In this document: positions 1 through 11,900 of the stretch, piece after piece
How the letters are laid out: every line of letters starts with the position of its first letter
Position numbering within the stretch: position 1 is the stretch's first letter
Assembly (NCBI GenBank): GCA_963931865.1
Contig: OZ007510.1
Span: forward strand, 10,861,404 to 10,925,403
DNA: 64,000 bases
Source: Axinella damicornis
Taxonomy: Eukaryota; Porifera; Demospongiae; Axinellida; Axinellidae
Direction of reading: 5' to 3'
The notes under the pieces: model-generated
What the model saw: only the letters and a program-made list of their open reading frames with translations
What the model was told of the DNA's origin: nothing
Database searches by the model: none
Translations under genes and position numbers: made by a program

Positions 1-39
<39 letters not shown>

Positions 40-335
40 ACTACTTAGCCAAGGACTTGCGCCTTTACTGCTAGTATGATGGATCCTCTGCCACTGATCG
101 GTGAGTGTTTACACCAGGGGGGGGGGGGGGGGGGGGGGGGGGGGGAACTACTTAGCCAAGGACTTGCGCCTTTACTGCTAGTATGATGGATCCTCTGCCA
201 CTGATCGGTGAGTGTTTACACCAGGGGGGGGGGGGGGGGGGGGGGAACTACTTAGCCAAGGACTTGCGCCTTTACTGCTAGTATGATGGATCCTCTGCCA
301 CTGATCGGTGAGTGTTTACACCAGGGGGGGTCCGT
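1..335. repeat. Poly-G-punctuated tandem repeat (about 105-bp unit, 3 copies)
   Basis: Three near-identical copies of a segment starting AACTACTTAGCCAAGG (at 39, 146 and 246) are separated by G runs of roughly 20-38 bases. Only the length of the G run varies between copies. The window itself begins with 38 G. Long pure G tracts are hard to sequence and assemble, so copy number and tract length may not be exact. Confidence 0.85.
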
Positions 336-782
336 CGGACATGACGTCATTACGCTCCAAGGGCTGCATGATAAACACGTGACTCGAAGCGTAGACCCTC
401 CACCCACGTACAAAGAAAGCCATGGCTGCATGTATCTGGTGTCTACTTCGCTCCTAGGTCTTCATGGCCGCTATTTGACCCTTCTGAGGATGAAGAAGCC
501 AACAATTGTGTTTGTGTGTTATCACTCAGGCGGTCTTTCCACTACAAGATCCCGAGTTTCGATGTTCTGGCTATGGAAATACAAGTGAAGGGATACACCA
601 CAGCAAGAGAAGAGTGAACATATGACATCTTTGTTCATAACAATCCACTACTTAGTCACACATATCCAGTTTGGATGGAGATCAAGATGCAACCTTAGTC
701 GAGGTACATGTAAGCAATCTAATTGGATGAGGTTGCTTTAAATACAGGAAAGCAAGTCAGCATCTGTGTCTAGACGGAAGGT
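336..782. other. Stretch without recognisable gene
   Basis: Unique-looking sequence between the poly-G repeat and the coding-like region that starts near 783. I see no domain, repeat or convincing exon. Confidence 0.5.
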
Positions 783-3320
783 TTGAAGCTGGTTCCACTG
801 GGAGTCCTCATTGTGTGGGAGTGGTCCTCATTGTGTGGGAGTGGGAGTGGCAGGATGGCGACATGCAGTGATGTCGATCACGTTTCAGAGTCATCCTGTG
901 AAGACATTGGCCATGACCATTATAATCCACACCTGCAAAGTGATAGCGAGTCAAGCTCAGAGTCTGAGGCCCCAGCTCCCTTCCCTGGAATTAGTGATAG
1001 TGATTCTGTCATCAGATGTGTCAGACAGCGAATTGGGTGTGAAGAGAAAACCTGCTCATCTATTTCCTGGGCAACAGCCCACTACCAGTAGCCATAGTTC
1101 TGTTGACTTAGGAGTCCAAGCCCCACTACTAGCCCAGAGCCAGAAATCCTTCCCCCTATTCATCTACAAAGCCCAGGCTTCTCTCCTAGCCCGGAACCCG
1201 AGATCAGTAGCCCCACTGCCAAAGCACTCGATATCCCAAGTAGACACATTTCCACTACTAGCTCACAAACCGGTTCAAGCCACGAGGCTGAGCACGAATC
1301 TGACAATGCACAGCATTTTAGAGCGGCCTCCCTGTTGTGATACAGGGAGGCCTATGACTGAACTTTTGAACATATATTATAGCAAGCTTTCTACACAGGC
1401 TATTGGTAACTATACAAGACTAGGGGATAATGTTTGTGCTAGCAAAGTAACCGACCTTAGTTTGTCTGAAGTGCGCAGACAGTACTGCTTACTGTGTCAT
1501 GACCAGCAGAAATGCTTTCAATGGCGTTCTATGGTGCAGGCCGGACAAATGATACTTTCAGGTGGCATCAGTGTGCTGGCTCATGTGTTCAAGACAGCAT
1601 TTTGATTATCACTCATCACATGCCAAGCAGCGACTACTACAAATGCTGGTAGCAGTAATTCATGTTGGTGCTCCAACAAGTGGGTGTTCAGAGCTATTGG
1701 TGATGGAACTGATTCAAGGGGTTGACTACCAGAAGTTTGCCTACTTTTTGAATGCTCGCTGTAGCACCACTATAGTACTAAAGTGACACCTAATCTGACC
1801 AAGTCTGAACTAAAGCAACTACTCTCATTTGCACGATCCGTCAGAGAAAGAGAATCTACACGGTTTGCTGCATACAAAGCCTCGGGATAAAGTGCAACTG
1901 CTGCTAGGAAGCAGTGGGGTCCAGAGAACATGACTGAGAGGGTAAAACGTGCTACGGAATGCATCGAAGAGACTCAGAGCATTCGTATGTACATGAAGAC
2001 CTCGTGACAGAGCAGGTCTTCAGACATATGGGATCATCTTTAGTGCATGCATGGTGACGAAAGCTCTGATGACAGTGATAGCAGTTGCGGATCCAGTGAT
2101 GACCCATTGTATCAAAATCCGCCAAGCTCACCTTCTGATAGAATAATAATATACTGTCTGAATCACAGTTCACCTGGTTGGAAGTATTGGACAGATTTGA
2201 CTTTGATGAGTCAAGTGAGGAACTAGAATGGGTCTTTTCTGGAAGCTACTGTTCTGAACGTCCACCAGAAGGAGCTTTTGCAGCACTCCCATGAAGCATA
2301 CCTCATAGACGATGCCATGAGACGGCCACGGGATGAGAGGGAAGCAGCTGCAATGAAGATTCTGATTCAGATGATCCTGAAACGTATGTTGAATTAGACC
2401 TTTGTAGTGAGCGTGCTAAGCTGGCCATAATGAAGCGAAGAAAGGCAATTCAACATCATGCTAGGTACGTATATGAAGGCTAAAGCCATTGCTGAACAGA
2501 ATTTCTTGAGGCGAAGAACTAGTGCCCGTATGACTAGTATTCAACACCAATTCCCAGACATCGGCAATGAAATTTTGTTCGTGAGAGGAATGTGGGTGCA
2601 GATGCCTGGAGGCGTACAGGAGTGTTTACATTTGATGGGAACACACGTGTTAATTGAAAACAAAATGGCTGACAACACTATCAAAGTGACTGTCTTGGAA
2701 GGAGTTTCTGCAAGTCTGTCTGCCCTTGGCTTACCACTACCTGTCTGTCTACAGCAGCTAAGTGCTCTCTGAGGCAATGTGGACTGCTAAGTCCTCCAGT
2801 GCAGGGTTTTCTGTTAGCCTCTTCTGGCCAAGCCTTGAACAGCAGGTTGGTGGTGTAGTTACTGATATTCCTAAGAGGAAGAAGAGAAGAAGGAGGCACA
2901 AGGCCAAGACCTGTACCACACCTGGGTCACCTGTTGCACACTTGCTGGCAGCAGAAGTCTGTGAAAGCAAGGTCCCTCAAGATCCCACTCCTATTAGTGC
3001 ACACCATGACAAGAGCTGAAGGCTGAGTCCGGATCTGGGGATGTAGTTGCTGTTGATGAGACAGATGATGAGCAGTGGACCAGGGTTGAGAAGAGAAGGA
3101 AGAAGAAAAGGCAAGTCCCACTGAGGATTCTCAAACGCAAGTACCCTCCTAGCCTGACGCCATTAATTGCAACACTTTTGAAGAGGGAACTAGAACAGTT
3201 GACCATGCAGTAGCGACAATGAATCATCGTGCTCCTCCCCAGCTCATGAAACATCTCCAGTCACATTGTCACCTCCAATATCCTCAAGGCTTCGTGCCAG
3301 AACTAACAAGTAGTGACTAA
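783..3320 (+). pseudogene. Fragmentary coding-like region, family not recognised
   Basis: Several open stretches on the plus strand have protein-like composition but are broken by stops and frame changes. One is an acidic Ser/Asp/Glu-rich N-terminal-like stretch (about 855-1010). Another is a Cys-containing stretch around 1480-1600 with a CLLCHDQQKC motif. A very basic stretch near 3060-3210 includes EKRRKKKRQ followed by a leucine-rich tail. The order acidic, Cys-rich, basic could be one decayed gene or transposon ORF. I do not recognise a family and no continuous exon model could be built. Confidence is low that this is a single unit. Confidence 0.25.
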
Positions 3321-3600
3321 GGCAGCTAAGAATCTTTAGCTGACCTTTAGCATTGTGCAGTCAGTTTGCTCTCTTGTGTACCACCCTCACTACCGTCACA
3401 TACATGTACTCTGCTGTGAAGTAATCAATATATTAATTAAGATTTTAATGTGCGTGTGTCCGTGTGTGTGTGACGGAAGTGGGATGTTCCGGTGGGGCGG
3501 GACTAGACTAGTGATGCGCGACCTTCGTACTTCAATGTACTGAACCTCGAACTCTGCGAAGAACGTTCGAGAACATTGGGCATGGGCTGGAATCTTCCAG

Positions 3601-3890
3601 AACAGGTGAGGCTACAAGCGGATGCAATCGGGGAGCAGCAGTTGAAGCGGACGCAATCGGGGAGCAGCAGCCGAAGCGGACGCAATCGGGGGAGCTGTTG
3701 AAATCGGGGAAGAGCAGCTGAAGCGAACGCAAGTGGCGAGCAGCACCTGAAGGGACGCAATCAGTGCGGTGGGCAGCAGCTGAAGCGGACGGAAACGGGG
3801 AACAGCAGTTTGAAGCGGATCGATGCAATCGGGGAGCAGCAGCTGAAGCGTACGCAATCGGGGGAGCAGCAGCTCTGCACAGAGAGCTGT
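3601..3890. repeat. Degenerate 29-bp GC-rich minisatellite
   Basis: About eight to nine diverged copies of a unit of about 29 bp with core GCAATCGGGGAGCAGCAG followed by CTGAAGCGGAC. Units vary by substitutions and small indels, so open reading frames across it are shadows of the repeat. A short palindromic stretch (GAGCGAGCGAAGCGAGCGAA) follows at about 3935. Confidence 0.75.
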
Positions 3891-3959
3891 CCGGCACCGG
3901 ATTACTCACGTAGGCGAACGAGGGGGAAGTAGCTGAGCGAGCGAAGCGAGCGAAGCTAC

Positions 3960-4437
3960 TTGTAATAATAAACAAAATGCTACCTTTGAAAGGGCCCGAC
4001 AGCACCTTCAGACTGTGTATAAGCGGAAATTTTCCTACAGGACAGTTAATTGTCCAGTTGTGTGTTGCAAGCTGAAATCGCCACAGAAAGTCCGCTGCTT
4101 GTTACAAGGGGGAGGCAAAGGTAACCTATTGGAGGGCACGAAAGGGGTTCCAGCACAATTTCAATCTTGACGCTCATTAGAGTGCTGCTTTCTATTGAGG
4201 TCTGGACAAATTGCAGTACACTGATGGGAAGGAGATGATGCGGCTGGTTTCCGCTTGGATACCATGAGTACCCATTGACTACAGCGAACAGCTGCCATTC
4301 AAGGACAACAACCTGTCACAACTCACATGGATTTCGTTAACCGATATCCGTAATTGCTTCAGACCACTAACTATAACTTCTCCAAAACTCAAACAACAGG
4401 TGAGCTATGTGCAGGGGTGGTTAACGCCACAGGACTA
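3960..4437. other. Stretch without recognisable gene
   Basis: Intergenic-looking sequence between the minisatellite and the TA-flanked element. No domain, RNA gene or clear repeat was seen. Confidence 0.45.
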
Positions 4438-4439
4438 TA

Positions 4440-5043
4440 CCATATAGCGGGAAATTTTCGTACGGTGCTAATTTTCGTATATTTCGTATGAAGCCTCGAG
4501 ATACGAAAATAAAAACTGCGAAAATTTTAACCATCGAAATTTTAACGTCAAATTTTGAACGGGCAATCGAACACGTGGAAGCGGCGAGCAAGCGGTGGGG
4601 TTTTATAACAGTATTTCTAGCCTTCGAACGGCCTTCCAGACTCCAGTGGACCCGTCTACACCCGTTAGCCTGCTACGATAATGAGACTCAGCATGGGAAG
4701 TGCAAACAAATGAAAGTAAGTCAGTTCACTGAGCAGCAACAATCTAGTCTCGCGGGGTCTGGCCCCGCGAGTCTAGCAACGACGGCGAGTGGCAACCAGG
4801 CGGCTATTCCGAAATTCTTGCCAACAACAGAGGCCCAGATATCAGCATTGTAGACGTACCCTCTCATCATTGTGCATTGCCTCAACCGAAAACAGAAAGA
4901 CGACACTTATTTGCGTACGCGTAGTGCTAGGGGGCGTGGCAATGCACAGGCGCATACGAAAATTAAAATACGAAAATTTCTGCTGAGGGGCGTATGGCCA
5001 TTTATACAAAATTTTGCACCTACGAAAATATCCCGCTATACGG
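4440..5043. mobile_element. 604-bp MITE with TA target duplication
   Basis: The ends form imperfect terminal inverted repeats. The left end reads CCATATAGCGGGAAATTTTC. The reverse complement of the right end reads CCGTATAGCGGGATATTTTC. Each end is flanked by TA (4438-4439 and 5044-5045), as expected for Tc1/mariner-type or similar TA-targeting transposases. No transposase is encoded; open frames inside are not convincing. A second element with a related end and TA flanks lies at 54112-54649. Confidence 0.7.
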
Positions 5044-5061
5044 TACTCCAAAAACCCCGCA

Positions 5062-5560
5062 CAACATGCAGCTGACATTGAAATGTTGCAAAACACTCCA
5101 GAAATGGTTCCTGCCCTTATTAACCCAACTATACTGATTTACGACGAAGTGTTGAGTGCATCAGAGTTGATGGGAGCTCTGATGAGGGTCCTTCTCATGA
5201 GGAGGTGCAATTTTTTGGGGACGGAGAGGCATCTGAGGAATGCATACGTCGCCTCCTTAGTCACTGCTAGAAACAGTGGATCCAGTTTCCTCAATCGTGT
5301 AGAACTACAGAATGGCTGCCTTGCCTTGGGCCATTCTAATCACTATATGTACCATCCACCCCTTGCTGGGACCAATATTGATGGCAAGACAGGAAAGCTG
5401 CATGCGGAAAAGTATTGAGAAAATATGGAATTGGCCACAGAAACGTACTTAAACAGGGTACATTTTGTAAATCATTCTCCATGTGGGGAAACAGTTTCAA
5501 AGGAGCCGACTCCTCTGCAAAACAGCAAAGGTTTGATATAGAGTGGCCTCTGGTGCAGTG
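5062..5560 (+). pseudogene. Fragment of a repetitive, transposon-like ORF
   Basis: The open frame to 5418 contains the motifs GTERHLRNAYVASLV, ARNSGSSFLNRVELQNGCL and LGHSN. After a stop the same frame continues with a PCGET motif near 5480. This looks like the middle of a larger protein. I have an impression of similar dispersed invertebrate sequences but cannot name the family. There is no start, splice structure or C terminus, so it is probably a decayed copy. Confidence 0.35.
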
Positions 5561-5615
5561 TACGACATAACCCTGTCCTACTCTACATATCCCCATCATG
5601 ATAAAAAGCACTCAC

Positions 5616-5874
5616 CAGTCGGTGCACTGTCGAGGACCCTCAGGTCATACTTTCCCTCCTCCCCACAGCGGTACCTGCACCTGTTCCCACAGTCCCACTG
5701 AACCACCGCCGACCTGCCACCTTGCCCTACCTCCGCCACCGTCCCAACGTGGCCCTCCCCTCCGTCCTGATCACCCCACGACCAGGATGGACCGCGAACC
5801 ACACGAAAACCTACTGCTACGCAGTCTGACATTTCTACTTTAACTTTCAGGATGAATGTTGACAAATTCCCCAT
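5616..5874 (-). CDS. Orphan first exon of a mind-bomb-like gene (MIB/HERC2 domain)
   Basis: The minus strand encodes one intact MIB/HERC2 domain with the hallmark [20 protein letters not shown] and, downstream, [19 protein letters not shown]. It ends at a GTGAGT donor (exon end 5616, phase 1), the same phase as exon 1 of the plus-strand gene starting at 5934. Two in-frame ATGs exist, at 5874 and 5832; the 5832 start puts the domain about eight residues from the N terminus. No following ZZ exon is visible on the minus strand down to position 1. So either the gene continues past the left edge with a very large intron, or this is an isolated exon copy. Mind bomb proteins are E3 ubiquitin ligases whose MIB/HERC2 domains bind Notch-ligand tails; that function is family knowledge. 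Confidence 0.7.
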
Positions 5875-5933
5875 GCAACGTCACGTCATCGATCGTGTAT
5901 TCAGTTTTTATTTCGGGGATTCCCCTTGTGTTT
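5833..5933. promoter_or_regulatory. Putative shared 5' region between divergent MIB-type first exons
   Basis: The two first exons are head to head, with about 100 bp between the likely ATGs at 5832 (minus) and 5934 (plus). If the upstream in-frame ATGs (5874 minus, 5856 plus) are used, the coding parts overlap. Any promoter must therefore lie in or just around this interval. No TATA box or other motif is claimed; this is inference from gene layout. Confidence 0.35.
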
Positions 5934-8900
5934 ATGGAGGTAAAGAAGGGTTTGCGTGTTGTTCGCGGTCCAGCATGGTCGTGGGGGGACCAGGACGGCG
6001 GGGAGGGCTACGTTGGGACAGTGGTGGATACACAGTCATCAGCAACAGATCAGCAAGGCGAAAGTGAAGAGAGAGCAGCTATAATTGTGACGGTACAGTG
6101 GGACAAGGGAAACAGGTGCCGATATCGTAGTGGTGTGGACGACAAGTACGATCTTAGAGTCTTTGAGAGCTCTCCTGCTGGTAAGTCGGACTGTCCTTCA
6201 GGTTACCGGATGTATTTGCTGCAGTGTAGATAGTAGAACTGGTAGGTGGACGGCATGAGCACTTGTGACATGTCCACCACCCCCCTAGCCCCATTCCCAG
6301 GCCTCATACACCTCCAATTGTTGATCGCTTGCAGGAGGTGCAGAAGGCCTGGGAACGAGGCTATCACTCCCCCCACATTAAGGTTGTAACCAGTCTCGGT
6401 ACCAGACTCAGTACATGTAGCTACCAGACTCCCATACCACCCAAAGGGGGAAGGGAAGTCTGGTACAGTTGCATACAGAAGGCCATTATGGGCTACAGCT
6501 TGCAAGAGGATTCACTGTCTCCATACTTAGCCACCTGTGAATTTCCACAACGCAATTACATAGCAATCAACCTATATCGATTCATGCCACCGAAATTCCG
6601 CGGACTTACAATTAAATTGCTATGTATGCAACTGTACCAGACTCCCCCTCCCCCTTTGGGTTGAGAGTCTGGTTCTGAGACTAGGTTGTAACCATATACG
6701 TAGTAGTCTTGTGGGTATACTTGTGTGATGAGACCATGTGGTGGGCATGCAGATGAGGCTGTTTGATTTGCATACTTCATGCATATTGATTCCATTTCGT
6801 GAATGGACAAGGCATTTGGTGAGCGAGTAGTATGTTTGAACAGATTGCCAATTTTTAGTGATCAATTAATTTTGGTAGTTACTCAAGTGGTAGCTATAAG
6901 TAAACTGAGTGGATGAACGGTTGGTCATTAAATAAGCATCTAACCTCATTCTCCTATGCTATGTTCACCAAGTGGCCCTATCCACTTACAGAAATACTGA
7001 ACTCAGCGAACAGCCACCAGTAGCGGATCCAGAGGGGGTTCCGAGGGTTCCATGGAACCCCCCTTTCAAAAATGTATTTGACTCAGACCGTACACTCAAG
7101 GCAGAAAAGCAAGCTGCATGTTTGAAATGTAAGAGCAACTTACCTACCTTGACCGTTCGCGAGCTGAAAGCCTGAAGGCAGACATGGTCTTCAGCTAGCT
7201 AGGTTTACGCTTGCTACACAATTTTAATTTTACATCAATTATTTTTACTTACTGGTTACTTAGTCAATCTTCTTTGCGTCTGGGAACGTGTCCAGAATGC
7301 GCAGAGATGCTACGAGAGCGCTTCCTGATCGCTAAAAAAGAACACGTAAAACAAAATTTTCCGCCCTTCGCGCGGACTGATCGCCGCTTCGCAGCTCTGC
7401 GCGAAGGCGGTGCCCTGTCTATGTACCAACCAACCTGCTGAACCCCCCTTTCAAAATTTCTAGATCCGCCACTGGCCACTTACCAACTTTGGTATCCACT
7501 CCGAATGGCCCTCAGCAAATAGACAATCTAGCTTTATACCAAACCACTTTCTGTTCAAAGATTAAGCTCACCAAAGTCCTATTCCACCAAAATCATAGCC
7601 CATCTATACTCACTAAGTAGCCTACCCTCTCACAAGCTGTTTTTCATGTATTTCCTGTGTAGTTCCACCACACCCAAATGTGAGCTGTGATGGGTGTTGT
7701 CAAGAAGATGCAATGGCTGGCATGCGGTGGAAGTGTGCAAGATGCTTTGACTACGACCTCTGTACCCCGTGCTACATGAGCGGCAAGCACATTGTGGAAC
7801 ACCAGTTTGTACGGTTTGACACAGTGCACACTAGGTGTGTGTATAATTATACCACTCAGACTGTATAGCCATTTAGCTGGCATTAGCCTCATGCCCCGCC
7901 CATTCCTCCTACGGTTTTTGATATCTCTTGTATGGGCTAGTGTTATGCTATTAAGTTGTATCTTATCAAATTCCAGGACTCGTGTGCCTCCTCGATGCAG
8001 TGCCAGAAAGGTGGAAGCCAGAGGGATCTTTCCAGGGGCAGAGGTGGTCAGAAGCCACGAATGGTCACAAGAAGACCTTAACAGTATGTAAAGTTGAGAT
8101 GGAGTACTATCTGAAGTGTCAGCTACTGACTATTGGATATTCTCAGGTGGTGTTGGCAAACCCGGAAAAGTCATTCATATTGAAGGATGGGAGGATGAAT
8201 CTTATGTGAGTTTCAAACTACGTAGCTACGTATGACAAATGTTCAAATGTTCTGATCTTGGAAAGAAGCTAGATGAAGTCGAAGAGTATGAGTAGTCTTG
8301 GCTCCTGGCAGGAAATAATGACTGTGTTCGTTACTATGCAGAGGAGTGCTGTACAAGTGGAGTGGCAGTTGACTCGCCAGACAAGCATGTGCAGAGTAGG
8401 CCATGAAGGAGAGGTCAGATGAATGGTCTATTTATGCATGTTGAAATGCATCATGGCTTCACAAAACTGTATACTACTTTTTGTGAGTGCAGGTTGACCT
8501 GAAATGCACTGTTCCAGCTAGTGGTGGTGACTACTACCCAGAGCACCTTCCAGTGCTTGGTTAGCCACTTGTGTACTGAGTGATGTGTCATTGCCGTAAC
8601 AAGTGGTCCGGCTGGTCCGGTTTTGGCCGGACAAGTTTTTCACTTGAGCAACAAAAAAAAGAGTTCCTTGTTGGCTTCCACCAGTGCTTTACGGCATGGC
8701 AGAGAAAGTCATCGAAGTGCAGTACTGACATTTCAGTCCTGGTTGACACGACTCGAAACTCGATAGTCAGGGGCTAGAGACGAGACCAACACCACGCAAT
8801 GTAGACAGACTATCGTGCACCACCTTACTCACGGATCAGAGTAAGGACTAACGTGCACCACCTTACTCACGGATCAGAGTAAGGACTAACGTGCACCACC

Positions 8901-11900
8901 TTACTCACGGATCAGAGTAAGGACTAACGTGCACCACCTTACTCACGGATCAGAGTAAGGACTAACGTGCACCACCTTACTCACGGATCAGAGTATCGAG
9001 TTCGAGTGATGGTGATGGCGTACCAGCCCTTTCAGCCAACTCACATTTCCTTCCACATTGAGAGTGAGGCGGTCACGGAATTGAAAAACCAGAAAAGTTA
9101 GACGAGGCAAAGTACGAAGGTGCTACGATCGTACAAAAGCCATTCCAGATAGCTGAAAAGCGAAGGTGAAAACATTTTTCAGTGCTTCACGTGGATTGGA
9201 TCAGCGCTATGCACTGCCTTCGGCAGTGGCCGTACCACTCCAAAATAGCTTGCTTCGGGCCTGTGTGTCACCTGCAAAGCAAGTCGTGCATAAATTCATA
9301 CACCAATTTGAAAATGTACAATACAGTAGTCCCCTCATTTGCTGCAGAAACTACATTATTGCAATCCACTTTGTGATCCTGATAATATAGCACATAAAAG
9401 GAGAAAGATATGGAACATTCAATCGTGTGCACATGTCTGGCACTATACCTGTAAATTTGGTTCACAGACACCACGACTGCTGCATCTTTATTTTCCATCC
9501 ACAGTAGCCATTTTGTGATCTCATGAATATAGTGATCTGTACAGAACTTTTGTTATGATTGCTGTGATCTCAGGATAATCACTGTGGATTGCAAACGAGT
9601 GATTATACTTCCCCAAACTCTTTTCTTTTCTGTGACTCCACTAGGAGCCCCCCTCATGCCTCCAAATCCCCAGGAATTCTCAACTGGAGACTACGTGAAG
9701 GTGGAATTAGAGCTGGGTGTCTTCAGACTGATGCAGGATGGCCATGGAGGGTGGAGTGAGCACATGGCCACTGTGAGTGTATGGCTGTACAGTAGTCTAG
9801 CGGGCTAGCCCCTCGAATTTTCCCCAGCACGGATCGACTCACGTGACCGCACGCGCATACTGAAAGCGATCGCGCGCTGGAGAAAGCGAAGGGCTAGCTT
9901 GTTAGACTAGGCTGTACAGTACAGTGAATACACTCACATCTACTGTAGTTGCTGATTATTTCTCGTGGCAATAATTTCGTGGTCTAGCCACTAAGAGTGA
10001 TACACAAATATTTCACGGAGGGAAATTTAAATTTCGCTGATTACATCACCATGAAAAATTAATTCCGCTCACTAATAGCTTACTATTGACATGTGTGACC
10101 GTGCCGATGGAAGACGAGTTAGCGATCAAGTTGTGTGTGCGTGGCTACCACGTTTACAGCAACATAATTATGGGAAGCAGCTGTCGGGGAAGAGCTACTG
10201 TGTGAGCATGAGCTCAGGAACATGAAAGACAGTTATGCCTAGCTGCATGTGGAAAAAAAAGTTGCACGTTTAATATCCGTGGTATCTTCACCCGCAAATA
10301 CCGTGAAAATGTCCCCACCGTGAAATTAACTACGGTATCTGCAGGTATCGGACACCTCACAACGGTGCCGGGTACTTAACTCCATTTAATAATCTGTAAA
10401 ATGTAACCTAGCCTATAAATCCAGTCTCTGTGTATCTGAGCACCAGCAATCGTCCTGATTCTGTATTTTGGATTTATGCCCATACATAGTTAATCCCAGT
10501 CTGATTCCCACATCGATGAAGGAGTCTGGAAATGAGACTGATTTTGTGTTCATCATCACAGATTTATTATGTTGTGGTGGATGTCCACAACTTGCTCCAA
10601 AACTTTGTCTGCAACTTCCGTACTCATGCATGCATACCTTAGTATACCATGCACAGATATCACATGACTGTGCTTGTGCACTGTGTGTAGGTTCGAGGAC
10701 AACTTGGGGTGATACACCACGTCTTGGATAATGGGGACTTGAGTGTGCTCTATGGGAGCGGGAGGTTGACCCTCAACCCTGTTGCTGTTGTCAAGGTGGA
10801 TGGAGTGTTGAGCACAATCTGGTAGTGTCATGCTACATAACTTAGACTTAGACTTTGTGACAGCTGCTATTTCAGAAGAAACTTCCCATAAGTATAACTC
10901 GTGTTCTGTTACTTTGATTCTTACGAACAGTGGAAGTTGCACACATTAGTACGACCTGCTGTATGGATGTATGAGGAAACCTGTAGCCTCGTTCCCAGGC
11001 TCCCTCCCCCCTGTGCACGCGGTATGGTTCACCACACGCACAAAGGGGGGAGCCTGGGAACGAGGCTAGGAAGCCTGATCTCCATGTAGCTCCCTTTTGC
11101 TTTATGCCTTATTAGGGCTTGAGCTATCACCACTGATGTCTTTATGTCAATGTACCATGAATCCTTGCATGTTGCCTACAGGTGGATGTACCACACTTTG
11201 CCTGTGGGGATGTGGTTCGTGTCATGGATGACATGGCAGAAGTTGGAAAGCTGCAGCAAGGGCATGGAGAGTGGAACGAAGATATGGTGAATGTAAGTGC
11301 CATATAGTAAAACTATATAGCCAAATGTCTAGCCTCATTCCCAGGCCTACCCCGTTTTTTCTGTTCTTCGGTTTCCGTTGACAATAATACACGGATGCAG
11401 AAGGGCGGCGAAAAACGGGGAAGGCCTGGTACGATTCATCACGTGAGTGACGTCAGGTGGACGCAAGGGTGGACGTTTTTCGCCGCCCTTCCGCTTCCGT
11501 GTATTATTGTCAACGGAAACCGAAGAACAGAAAAAACGGGGTAGGCCTGGGAACGAGGCTACCAAATGTCATCGTACTTTTACTGGCAATAATTTGGCTA
11601 TAGACTGGAGCCCATGAACCACCAAAGGCATGAAGGATGTAATTTAGTGCGTTACTCCGATGCACCTACAGCCCTGTGTGACAGCATCTCTGGTGAAGAG
11701 CATTAGTGCCACATTAATGTGAGATTGAGATCAATTACGATAGGTTGTGTATGTACAAAGGTCGCTTGTGTCTCTATAGTCTAATCCCAACCCCCATCCG
11801 CCCCAAGTCTGTTATGCTCACTGACAGACATTCACACAGTAGCTCTTTCCCGACAGCTGCTTCCCATACGTCTCTCTCACCGTCGTAGCCACACACACAC

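Noticed and set aside
3503..4005. Ala/Ser/Pro-rich minus-strand frames
   Set aside because: They follow the 29-bp GC-rich minisatellite and have no other coding support.
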